Origin: an uncultured Chitinophagaceae bacterium
GTDB lineage: Bacteria > Bacteroidota > Bacteroidia > Chitinophagales > Chitinophagaceae
Length of the DNA: 64,000 bases
Direction: 5' to 3'
Assembly (NCBI GenBank): GCA_903884185.1
Contig: CAISDV010000089.1
Coordinates: 62,001-126,000 of the forward strand
Below the pieces are notes generated by a model. The model was given only the letters and a program-made list of their open reading frames with translations. It did no database searches and was not told the DNA's origin. Position numbers and translations under genes: made by a program. This document shows, in pieces, positions 51,567 to 59,505 of the stretch; position 1 is the stretch's first letter; each line of letters begins with the position of its first letter.

Positions 51567-53177
51567 ATGAAAACAAGAAATCGTTTTGAAACCATTCTTA
51601 CCGTTGTTATTCTGATAGCAACCTTAGGAGCATGTACCAAAAAACTGGACCTGACGCCAACGAATGATATCACTTCCCAGACAGTGTACAGCACTTCTGC
51701 CGGGTATAAGATGGCATTGGCGAAAGTATATGACGCTTTTGCGCTAACAGGTAACCAGGGTGGAACGGGTAACCCCGATATCCCAACGCAAATCATCTCG
51801 GATGAAGGTAACTCCGACTTTTTCAGGTTGTACTTTAATGTGCAGGAGCTTACTACCGACGAAGCTGCATGGACATGGCAGAATGATGGTGGCATACAAG
51901 GCTTGCATGAAATGAGCTGGTCTGCTATCAACCCGATCATTGATGGTTTATACTATCGCTCTTTTTTCCAGATAACATTGGCCAACGATTTTATCAGGCA
52001 ATCTTCAGATGCGAATTTGAGCTCAAGAGGAATTACAGGTGCCAGTGCAGACAGCATACGCCACTACAGGGCTGAAGCAAGATTTTTAAGAGCTTACCAG
52101 TATTTTGTGCAGATGGACCTGTTTGCAAACCCTCCGTTTGTTACTGAGAATGATGCCATTGGTAGTGTGATACCTAAACAAATAAAACGTGCAGATCTGT
52201 TTACTTATATCGAATCTGAATTAAAAGCGATTGATGGAAGCCTTGTTGCACCAAAAACAAATGAATATGGCCGTGCAGACCAGGCTGCTGCATGGGCACT
52301 CTTGTCACGTATGTATTTGAATGCAGGGGTTTATACCGGTACAGCGAGATATACAGATGCGATCACTTATTGCAACAAACTTACCAGCGTTTACACATTG
52401 CATCCTGATTACACTCAATTGATGCTGGCTGATAATAATCTGAATACCGACGAATTCATCTTCACTATTAACTATGATGGTACTTATACCCAAAACTGGG
52501 GAGGTACAACTTATATGGTTCATGGGCCTGCAGATGTTCCGGCCGGAGTTTCTGGTACCAGCGGTGACTGGGGTGGATTACGCTGCACACAAAATTTTGT
52601 GACATTGTTCTCTGATTACAGTGGAGCTACTGATAAACGCGCACAGTTCTACCAGACAGGACAAAACCTGGCGATGAATGATCTCTACACAAAGACCGAT
52701 GGTTTCTCAACATTTAAATACAGGAACGTAACAAGAACAGGAGCTAAGGCTGCTCATGCGGATCCTGCAGGAAACTGGGCTGATGTGGATTTCCCTTTAT
52801 TCAGGCTTGGAGAAACATATCTTATTTATGCTGAAGCAGTATTGCGTGGCGGAACAGGTGGTGATGCGGCTACAGCTTTAAGCTATATCAATAAAATACG
52901 CACCCGTGCATATAATGGAAGCACAGCAGGAAACATTACATCGGGCCAGTTAACTACTGATTTTATCCTGGATGAAAGAGCAAGAGAAATGTATTATGAA
53001 GCTACCAGGCGTACAGATCTGATACGTTACGGTAAATTCACTACCAGCGCTTATTTATGGGCATGGAAGGGTGGAGTTAAAGCAGGGACATCAGTATCGG
53101 ATAAGTATAATATCTTTCCTATCCCAACTACCGATCTGTCTGCGAACCCGAACCTTGTTCAAAACACAGGATATTAA
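51567..53177 (+). CDS. SusD/RagB-type nutrient-binding lipoprotein
   Basis: A 536-residue surface lipoprotein that caps SusC and binds glycan. The ATG at 51567 gives a lipoprotein signal ending LGAC. The conserved opening follows: KKLDLTPTNDITSQTVYST, then the TPR-like helices (RAEARFLRAYQYFVQMDLFANPPFVTENDA) and the C-terminal half with FPLFRLGETYLIYAEAVLRGG, YINKIRTRAYNG, DFILDERAREMYYEATRRTDLIRYGKF and IFPIPTTDLSANPNLVQNTGY. Complete and of normal length. Its glycan specificity cannot be read directly. Confidence 0.96.
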   Translation: MKTRNRFETILTVVILIATLGACTKKLDLTPTNDITSQTVYSTSAGYKMALAKVYDAFALTGNQGGTGNPDIPTQIISDEGNSDFFRLYFNVQELTTDEAAWTWQNDGGIQGLHEMSWSAINPIIDGLYYRSFFQITLANDFIRQSSDANLSSRGITGASADSIRHYRAEARFLRAYQYFVQMDLFANPPFVTENDAIGSVIPKQIKRADLFTYIESELKAIDGSLVAPKTNEYGRADQAAAWALLSRMYLNAGVYTGTARYTDAITYCNKLTSVYTLHPDYTQLMLADNNLNTDEFIFTINYDGTYTQNWGGTTYMVHGPADVPAGVSGTSGDWGGLRCTQNFVTLFSDYSGATDKRAQFYQTGQNLAMNDLYTKTDGFSTFKYRNVTRTGAKAAHADPAGNWADVDFPLFRLGETYLIYAEAVLRGGTGGDAATALSYINKIRTRAYNGSTAGNITSGQLTTDFILDERAREMYYEATRRTDLIRYGKFTTSAYLWAWKGGVKAGTSVSDKYNIFPIPTTDLSANPNLVQNTGY

Positions 53178-53219
53178 AATTGAAGAATCTATCTAATGAA
53201 TCATTATAAAAACAACCGT

Positions 53220-54380
53220 ATGAAAAATTTATTTAACAAGCTCTGCCTGGTAAGCACGATCGCTTTCCTCTTCTTTGCCTGCAAAAAAGATGATCCAGGA
53301 CTGCTACTGAAAAACGGAACCTTCTTTACATCAGGTTCTGTGGGGCTGTCAGCAACCCCATCTACTCCATTGGTATTAGACAGTACCAGCGGAGGCTCCA
53401 AAACTGCTGTTACATTGAACTGGCCTGCAGTGGATTTTGGTGCGTCGGTTGCGGTAACGTATACACTACAGATAGATTCTATCAATGATAATTTTGTGAA
53501 GCCCACCACCTATTCCATGGCGAGCGGTCTTACAAAAACTTTTACGATGGGCGACTTCAATACACTGGCGCAGAACCTGGGCTTAACACCTGGTACAGCC
53601 GGCCAAATCAAAGCGCGCGTAAAAGCAGATGTTAACCAGAGTAATGGAGTAGCTACTTCGGTACCAACTGTATATTCTAATACACTGACAATAACAGTAA
53701 CACCTTACTCAACAATACCTAAACCAATTTACCCGGTTCCTGCCGGTTTATATCTCGTTGGAGATGCAACAGCAGGCGGATGGAATAATCCTGTTCCTGT
53801 TCCAACACAGGTGTTCACGCAGATAGACGCGAATACATTCGGTATCGTTGCACAGTTAACAGGTGGTGGCCAATTCTTAGTATTACCTGTTAATGGCGAC
53901 TGGAGCCATAAATATGCTATCACAGGCGCAGGAAATCCTGCCGGCGGTGCATTTGTACCAGATGCTAATAATAACATGGTAGGGCCAACTACTACAGGTT
54001 TATATAAGATCGTTATGGATTTTGTAAAAGGAACTTATACGATCACTCCTGCAGTTGCGGGTGCAATACCAACAGCTCTCTTCCTGGTAGGAGATGCTAC
54101 AGCAGGTGGATGGAACAACCCTGTGCCTGTACCATCACAACAATTTACACGCATCAGCTCGGGAGAATATAAGATCACAATTGCATTGAGCAGTGCCGGA
54201 TCTTATTTATGGCTGCCAGTGAATGGCGACTGGACACATAAATATGGTGGTAGCAGCAAAACAGGTGGTGCGGTCTTGTTTGATAGCGCTGTTCCGGGAT
54301 CTAATACACCAGCTCCTTCAGCAAACGGAACTTATACCATTGACGTGAACTTCTTTAGTAACCTGTACACTGTAAAATAA
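53220..54380 (+). CDS. SusE/SusF-like outer membrane lipoprotein with duplicated C-terminal module
   Basis: A 386-residue surface glycan-binding lipoprotein. The signal ends FFAC, followed by KKDD, which resembles the lipoprotein surface-export signal of Bacteroidota. Residues 25-170 are the SusE domain (an Ig-like fold, VTYTLQIDSINDNFVKP). Then come two tandem copies of one module, each starting LxLVGDATAGGWNNPVPVP (about 178-275 and 285-386) and each with LPVNGDWxHKY in the middle. The copies differ at many synonymous sites, so the duplication is old. The aromatic WNN and W-HKY residues are candidate sugar contacts. The gene follows susD by 42 bases and ends at a strong terminator. Confidence 0.88.
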   Translation: MKNLFNKLCLVSTIAFLFFACKKDDPGLLLKNGTFFTSGSVGLSATPSTPLVLDSTSGGSKTAVTLNWPAVDFGASVAVTYTLQIDSINDNFVKPTTYSMASGLTKTFTMGDFNTLAQNLGLTPGTAGQIKARVKADVNQSNGVATSVPTVYSNTLTITVTPYSTIPKPIYPVPAGLYLVGDATAGGWNNPVPVPTQVFTQIDANTFGIVAQLTGGGQFLVLPVNGDWSHKYAITGAGNPAGGAFVPDANNNMVGPTTTGLYKIVMDFVKGTYTITPAVAGAIPTALFLVGDATAGGWNNPVPVPSQQFTRISSGEYKITIALSSAGSYLWLPVNGDWTHKYGGSSKTGGAVLFDSAVPGSNTPAPSANGTYTIDVNFFSNLYTVK

Positions 54381-54408
54381 TTTTTATTCGAAACGGAATA
54401 AGGTAAAA

Positions 54409-54438
54409 GGGTGGTCAATATGGCCATCCTTTTCTTTT
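54409..54438 (+). terminator. Rho-independent terminator after susE
   Basis: GGGTGGTC (54409-54416) and GGCCATCC (54422-54429) form an 8-pair stem (two G-U) with loop AATAT, followed by TTTTCTTTT. Confidence 0.85.
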
Positions 54439-54538
54439 AAAGAGAGATCCGGGATTAGAAGGAGATTAGTTCTTGAAAAAAGATAAAGGAAGACATATTT
54501 ATCCGGTGTGATCTTTACTTTTTACGGATGCATTTTAG

Positions 54539-54546
54539 TAAATTCG
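54539..54546 (+). promoter_or_regulatory. Possible -7 element of the lacI-type gene
   Basis: TAAATTCG, one mismatch to TAnnTTTG, 20 bases before the ATG. No TTG at the right distance upstream. Confidence 0.3.
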
Positions 54547-54566
54547 TAGTACCCTAATTGTCAATA

Positions 54567-55604
54567 ATGAGTTACAAAGCAACGATAACAGATATCGCCA
54601 AGGAGTTGAACACTACTGCGGCAACTGTTTCGAGGGCACTGAGTGACCACCCGGGAATCAGTGAACATAGAAAGAGGTCTGTGCAACTGGTTGCGCAACG
54701 TTTAAATTATAAGAGAAATAAGATTGCGTCCTCTCTTCGTTCGGGCCGCACACACATGATCGGCGTGATCGTTCCAAGCGCCGAGATCAACTTCTTCGGA
54801 TCAGTAGTACATGGTATTGAAAGTATTGCCAACTCCAACGGCTATAATGTACTCATCTACCAATCGAACGAATCTTATGAACAGGAAGTAAAAGGAATCG
54901 AAACTTTCTTAACGGCAAGAGTGGATGGTATATTAGTATCCATCGCAAAAAATACAGTTGATTTTTCTCATTTCACTGAAGTAAAAAAAAGAGGGATCCC
55001 TATTGCGTTTTTTGATAGAGCGAATGATACCCTTGGGATACCTTCAGTGGTGATCAATGACTATAGTGGCGCTTATCATGCAACAGAACATCTCATCAAA
55101 CAAGGATATAAAAGGATCGCGCATGTTGCCGGGCCTAGCCATATCAAAATATTTAACGACAGGTTGAAAGGCTATGAAGATGCCCTGGCTGCCAATCATA
55201 TTAAAAAAGATCCCAGCCTGGTGTACCGTGGTAATGTATCGATTGAATCAGGAAAGGAAGCAGCTGCTTATTTTCTTGGGCTTGCTTCTCCGCCAGATGC
55301 AGTTTTTGCAGTAGAAGATTTTACCGCACTTGGATTAATGAAAGAAATAAAAGAAAGAAAACTTCGCATACCTGAAGACTTTGGTATTGTTGGTTTTGCG
55401 AATGAATTATTTGGTGAACATGTAACGCCAGCGATGTCAACCGTTGACCAGCAAACAGTGGCCATGGGAAAAGAAGCAGTTACTATGATCATGAAACTGA
55501 TAGACGCTACAGGCAAGGAGAAAAGCATGCAGGAAGAAAAGATCGTTCTCGATGCCATTCCCGTTTACAGGGAATCATCTATTAAAAAACACAAAAAGAA
55601 ATAA
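54567..55604 (+). CDS. LacI/GalR-family transcriptional regulator
   Basis: A 345-residue repressor-type regulator. The ATG at 54567 starts SYKATITDIAKELNTTAATVSRALSDHPGISEHRKRSVQLVAQRLNYKRN, the LacI HTH and hinge helix. The periplasmic-binding-like sensor domain follows: IGVIVPSAEINFFGSVVHGIES, VDGILVSIAKNT, VVINDYSGAYHATEHLIKQGYKRIAHVAGP, DAVFAVEDFTALGLMKEIKERKLRIPEDFGIVGFANE and STVDQQTVAMGKEAV. It lies between susCDE and the GH53 gene, and three identical LacI-type sites flank it (two upstream of susC, one upstream of GH53). It is the obvious regulator of this locus; galactose or a galacto-oligosaccharide is the likely effector. Confidence 0.93.
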   Translation: MSYKATITDIAKELNTTAATVSRALSDHPGISEHRKRSVQLVAQRLNYKRNKIASSLRSGRTHMIGVIVPSAEINFFGSVVHGIESIANSNGYNVLIYQSNESYEQEVKGIETFLTARVDGILVSIAKNTVDFSHFTEVKKRGIPIAFFDRANDTLGIPSVVINDYSGAYHATEHLIKQGYKRIAHVAGPSHIKIFNDRLKGYEDALAANHIKKDPSLVYRGNVSIESGKEAAAYFLGLASPPDAVFAVEDFTALGLMKEIKERKLRIPEDFGIVGFANELFGEHVTPAMSTVDQQTVAMGKEAVTMIMKLIDATGKEKSMQEEKIVLDAIPVYRESSIKKHKKK

Positions 55605-55646
55605 GCAGTAAGCCAGGATCATCTAATACAATTTTATCAGCAAGAA

Positions 55647-55660
55647 TGTAAACGATTGCA
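55647..55660. promoter_or_regulatory. LacI-type operator 3, upstream of the GH53 gene
   Basis: TGTAAACGATTGCA followed by CAAT, identical to operator 2 on its right side, ending 14 bases before the GH53 ATG. No consensus TAnnTTTG is visible in the 70-base gap, so it may act as a roadblock to transcription from the regulator gene or on a non-consensus promoter. Confidence 0.8.
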
Positions 55661-55674
55661 CAATCAACCGAAAA

Positions 55675-56757
55675 ATGAAAAAAATAACGCTAACGCTCGG
55701 GCTTGCCATCGCCATTTTATTAACTGGCTGCAGTAAAAATGATCCGGCTGCATCCTCTTCTGGTGGCGGAACAGTAACTCCTCCTTCATCGGGTGGTAGT
55801 GGTGGTGGAGGTACCTCTACTTCATCTGCCATTTTTGCAAAAGGTGCAGATATCAGCTGGCTCACACAAATGGAAGCGTCGTCATATAAATTTTATAATG
55901 CTTCAGGCACACAAATGGAATGTATGCAACTGATGCAAAGCCTGGGGATGAATTCGGTGCGGCTGCGTGTATGGGTAAACCCAACAGGTGGCTGGTGCAA
56001 TAACGCAGACCTTGTAGCCAAAGCTGTTCGTGCAAAGAATTTAGGATTGAGGATCTTACTCGATTTTCACTACAGCGATACATGGGCCGATCCCGGGCAC
56101 CAGGCAAAACCTGCCGCATGGGCCTCTTATGATTTTGCAACACTCACCAATGCTGTTAGCACCTATACACATAAAGTGATGGATACTTTACTCGCAAATG
56201 GTGTGATCCCAAGCTGGGTACAAATAGGTAATGAAACTAATGATGGAATGCTATGGCAGGATGGGAGAGCTTCTGTGAATATGGCAAACTTTGCGGCATT
56301 GGTGAAAGCCGGTTATACTGCGGTAAAAACTTACGGCGATTCTATTAAAGTTGTGGTGCATGTTTCTAATGGATATGATAACAGTTTATTCCGCTGGATG
56401 TTTGATGGATTAAAAACAAATGGTGCAAGCTGGGATGTGATAGGAATGTCGTTGTACCCATCCACCAGCAACTGGCAATCTTATGATAGTTTATGCCTTG
56501 TGAATATGAATGACATGATCTCACGATACGGAAAACAGGTAATGGTAGTTGAAGTGGGAATGAGTGTAACTGCAGCATCTACCTGCCAATCGTTCCTAAC
56601 AGACCTGATCACTAAAACAAGATCTATTGCAAGCAATAATGGATTGGGTGTATTTTACTGGGAACCGGAATGTTATAATAACTGGCAGGGATACGGATTA
56701 GGTGCGTTTGACAATACCGGAAAACCAACCGTCGCGATGAATGCATTTGCGAACTGA
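55675..56757 (+). CDS. GH53 arabinogalactan endo-beta-1,4-galactanase, lipoprotein
   Basis: A 360-residue enzyme that cuts internal beta-1,4-galactosyl bonds in pectic galactan. The lipoprotein signal ends LTGC (Cys19); a Ser/Gly/Pro/Thr linker (about 22-55) lifts the catalytic domain off the membrane, suggesting the outer surface. The GH53 barrel starts FAKGADISWLTQMEA, with LGMNSVRLRVWVNP, LRILLDFHYSDTWADPGHQ, acid/base Glu187 in VQIGNETNDGM and nucleophile Glu293 in MVVEVGMS, and ends VFYWEPECYNNW and so on. It lies directly after the LacI-type gene, with an operator in the gap, and precedes two more glycosidases. Confidence 0.93.
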   Translation: MKKITLTLGLAIAILLTGCSKNDPAASSSGGGTVTPPSSGGSGGGGTSTSSAIFAKGADISWLTQMEASSYKFYNASGTQMECMQLMQSLGMNSVRLRVWVNPTGGWCNNADLVAKAVRAKNLGLRILLDFHYSDTWADPGHQAKPAAWASYDFATLTNAVSTYTHKVMDTLLANGVIPSWVQIGNETNDGMLWQDGRASVNMANFAALVKAGYTAVKTYGDSIKVVVHVSNGYDNSLFRWMFDGLKTNGASWDVIGMSLYPSTSNWQSYDSLCLVNMNDMISRYGKQVMVVEVGMSVTAASTCQSFLTDLITKTRSIASNNGLGVFYWEPECYNNWQGYGLGAFDNTGKPTVAMNAFAN

Positions 56758-56777
56758 TCCCGCGCAGGGGATCTTTT
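56756..56777 (+). terminator. Weak terminator or attenuator after the GH53 gene
   Basis: GATCCC (56756-56761) pairs with GGGATC (56768-56773) around GCGCAG, followed by only four T. It overlaps the GH53 stop codon and would reduce, not stop, transcription into the next gene. Confidence 0.45.
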
Positions 56778-56811
56778 GCATGATTGATATATAAATGATT
56801 ATCCGAAAACC

Positions 56812-59397
56812 ATGAGAAATAACAGGCTCTGTATCGCTGCTATATCAGCAATGGTGTGCTTCTCATCTATTGCGCAGAAATCACCTTCAGCAAATGATGG
56901 GCCATTGGTGTATGTAGACAAGCAAGGCATATTAAAATGGACGGCAACAAATAAAGAAGCTGCTTTTTTCGGAGTGAATTATACAGTACCCTTTGCTTAC
57001 GGATACCGTTCTGTAAAATCATTGGGTATTGATCTTGAAAAAGAAATTGATGCTGATGTATATCATTTATCACGTATTGGCGTAGATGCTTTTCGTGTGC
57101 ATGTTTGGGATATTGAAATAACAGACTCGCTTGGTAATTTATTTGAAAATGATCACCTGCGTTTGTACGATTATCTTTTGTACAAACTTGAGCAGCGTGG
57201 CATCAAGATCATTCTTACCCCAATAGCCTTCTGGGGAAATGGTTATCCCGAGCGGGATGAAAAAACACCGGGATTTTCAAGTGTATATGGTAAAGACAAA
57301 TCATTAGTGAATGAACTGGCTATCAAAGCCCAGGAAAATTATCTTCAGCAATTATTAAAACACGTCAACCCATATACAAAGCGTACATATACGCAGGATC
57401 AACAAGTGATTGCAGTGGAAGTAAACAATGAACCACATCCATCTGGCCCGAAAGAAAAAGCAACGGAATATATCAACCGCATGGTGAGCGCTATTAAAAG
57501 TACCGGATGGAATAAACCTGTTTTTTATAATATCAGCGAATCACCTTTTTATTCTGATGCAGTAGCGAAATCAAATATTGATGGTTGCAGTTTTCAATGG
57601 TACCCCAGCGGACTGGTAGCCAATCACACACAGAAAGGAAATTTTCTTCCCAATGTTGACCGTTATATATTTCCTTTTGATTCAATCCCCCAATTTGCCA
57701 ACAAAGCAAGGATGGTATATGAGTTTGATGCTGCAGATATATTGCAATCCTGCATGTACCCTGCCATTGCCAGAAGTTTCAGGGGAGCCGGATTTCAATG
57801 GGCCACACAGTTTGCATATGATCCGATGGCAACGGCTTATGCGAACACAGAATACCAGACGCATTATCTGAACCTTGCTTATACTCCATCAAAGGCCATC
57901 AGTTTATTAATTGCTTCAAAAGCATTTCATCAATTGCCGCGTTTAAAAAGTTATGGCATCTATCCAGCTGATTCCAGCTTTGATGTATTCCGCGTCAGCT
58001 ATCGCGAACAATTAAGTGAGATGAATTCGGATGAAGAGTTTTATTATTCCAATTCAACTTCCACTCAACCAAAAAATACTTCAACGTTAAAACATATAGC
58101 AGGTGTAGGAAGCTCGCCGGTTGTCATGTACAAGGGATCAGGCGCTTATTTTATCGATAAACTGGAAAATGGTGTATGGCGATTGGAATTGATGCCGGAT
58201 GCGATCCATATACGTGACCCGTTTGAAAGAGCATCATTGCAAAAAGAAGTAACGCGCATTCAGTGGCAGTCGCAATCCATGCAAATTTTATTAACTGATC
58301 TTGGTGATGATTTTACACTGAAGGCTTTAAATGATGGAAATAGTTATACTGCGACAGCGAGTGGTTCTAATTTTCAAATACAACCCGGGGCCTATTTATT
58401 AATTCGCAAAGGGAAGGAGTCTTCAAACTGGAAAGCTACCAGCGAATCCGTTTATATCCATTTAAATGAATTTGTTGCGCCAAAACCTTTCAGCAATGAA
58501 CCTTATGTAGTGCACGAACCAAACTTTGAACATAGCAGTGGAAAAGCATTTACTATACAAACAAAGATCACAGATGTAGAAGCTGCAGATAAGGTAACAC
58601 TCGCGATCAATAAACTCAATGGCCCATCACGCAGTATTGTAATGGAAAGGGTTTCAACATTTGACTATTATGCACAAGTGCCTGCCGAATTAGCTGCTCC
58701 CGGGGTACTGAGTTACAGGATTATTATTCAAAAAAATAATGGCGACTATTATAGTTTTCCGGGAAATCATAAGGGTAACCCGTTTGCCTGGGATTACTAT
58801 TACAATGATACATGGCAGACATTCGTAGCAAATGATAAAAGCAATCTTGAAATACTGAATGCTTCAAAGGACAGGAACCTCTTGCTATACCCGGCATTCA
58901 GAAGAAATACTGAAACGCAATACATAGGGGGGGAGTCATCCGGGCAACTGGCATTGCATATGGGCGTTACCACAGAGTTGCAGGGCGATCATACCATTGG
59001 CTTCCAATATTATTTTGGCGATAAATTAAAAGGGCGCGTTTCCGAACTTTCTTCTTTCAGCAAAGTAGTGGTAAGAGTGCGGACAACATCCCCTCAACCC
59101 ATAAAAGCAAAATTATCATTGATCACAAGTGACGCCTCTCCGTATGCTAGCTATTTTACATTGGATAATAATTACCGAGATATAGAAATTCCGCTGAGCA
59201 AGCTGCAACCCGATTCCTCATTGTTATTGCCAAGGCCATACCCGGGATTTCTACCATTGTGGTTTAAAACAGGCAAGACAAATTTTTCTGTAACAGATAT
59301 TGAGAAAATGGAATTCACTATTGGATCAGATATCCTGCCATCAGAACTAGCGAAAGCATATAATTTTGAAATTGAATGGATAAGATTATCCAAGTAG
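56812..59397 (+). CDS. Clan GH-A glycoside hydrolase of uncertain family, exported
   Basis: An 861-residue protein with a signal peptide (residues 1-21, CIAAISAMVCFSSIA). Residues 30-390 form a barrel with clan-A landmarks: FFGVNYTVPFAYGYRS, DAFRVHVWDIEI, YDYLLYKLEQRGIKIILTPI, candidate acid/base Glu207 in VEVNNEPHP (the NEP motif) and candidate nucleophile Glu304 in MVYEFDAAD. This looks like a GH5/GH35/GH42-type relative but I cannot place it in a named family. Residues 400-560 are beta-rich (VVMYKGSGAYFIDKL), and 560-861 contain one or two further beta domains that could bind carbohydrate. It lies between the two galactanase genes, so an activity on galactan side chains or termini is likely. 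Confidence 0.75.
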   Translation: MRNNRLCIAAISAMVCFSSIAQKSPSANDGPLVYVDKQGILKWTATNKEAAFFGVNYTVPFAYGYRSVKSLGIDLEKEIDADVYHLSRIGVDAFRVHVWDIEITDSLGNLFENDHLRLYDYLLYKLEQRGIKIILTPIAFWGNGYPERDEKTPGFSSVYGKDKSLVNELAIKAQENYLQQLLKHVNPYTKRTYTQDQQVIAVEVNNEPHPSGPKEKATEYINRMVSAIKSTGWNKPVFYNISESPFYSDAVAKSNIDGCSFQWYPSGLVANHTQKGNFLPNVDRYIFPFDSIPQFANKARMVYEFDAADILQSCMYPAIARSFRGAGFQWATQFAYDPMATAYANTEYQTHYLNLAYTPSKAISLLIASKAFHQLPRLKSYGIYPADSSFDVFRVSYREQLSEMNSDEEFYYSNSTSTQPKNTSTLKHIAGVGSSPVVMYKGSGAYFIDKLENGVWRLELMPDAIHIRDPFERASLQKEVTRIQWQSQSMQILLTDLGDDFTLKALNDGNSYTATASGSNFQIQPGAYLLIRKGKESSNWKATSESVYIHLNEFVAPKPFSNEPYVVHEPNFEHSSGKAFTIQTKITDVEAADKVTLAINKLNGPSRSIVMERVSTFDYYAQVPAELAAPGVLSYRIIIQKNNGDYYSFPGNHKGNPFAWDYYYNDTWQTFVANDKSNLEILNASKDRNLLLYPAFRRNTETQYIGGESSGQLALHMGVTTELQGDHTIGFQYYFGDKLKGRVSELSSFSKVVVRVRTTSPQPIKAKLSLITSDASPYASYFTLDNNYRDIEIPLSKLQPDSSLLLPRPYPGFLPLWFKTGKTNFSVTDIEKMEFTIGSDILPSELAKAYNFEIEWIRLSK

Positions 59398-59432
59398 GAT
59401 TAAGATTCGTAGGAGTAGAAGATTAAAGGATG
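59398..59432. repeat. Degenerate AATCCT-type unit
   Basis: gattaagattcgtaggagtagaagattaaaggatg, related to 41005-41038. No operator or clear promoter is seen in the rest of this 108-base gap. Confidence 0.45.
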
Positions 59433-59505
59433 ATAAGAGATTGCATGTTCGTTAATTGTATTAAATTTTATGTGTAAAAAATATTGTCAACCGTAAACTA
59501 GCCTT

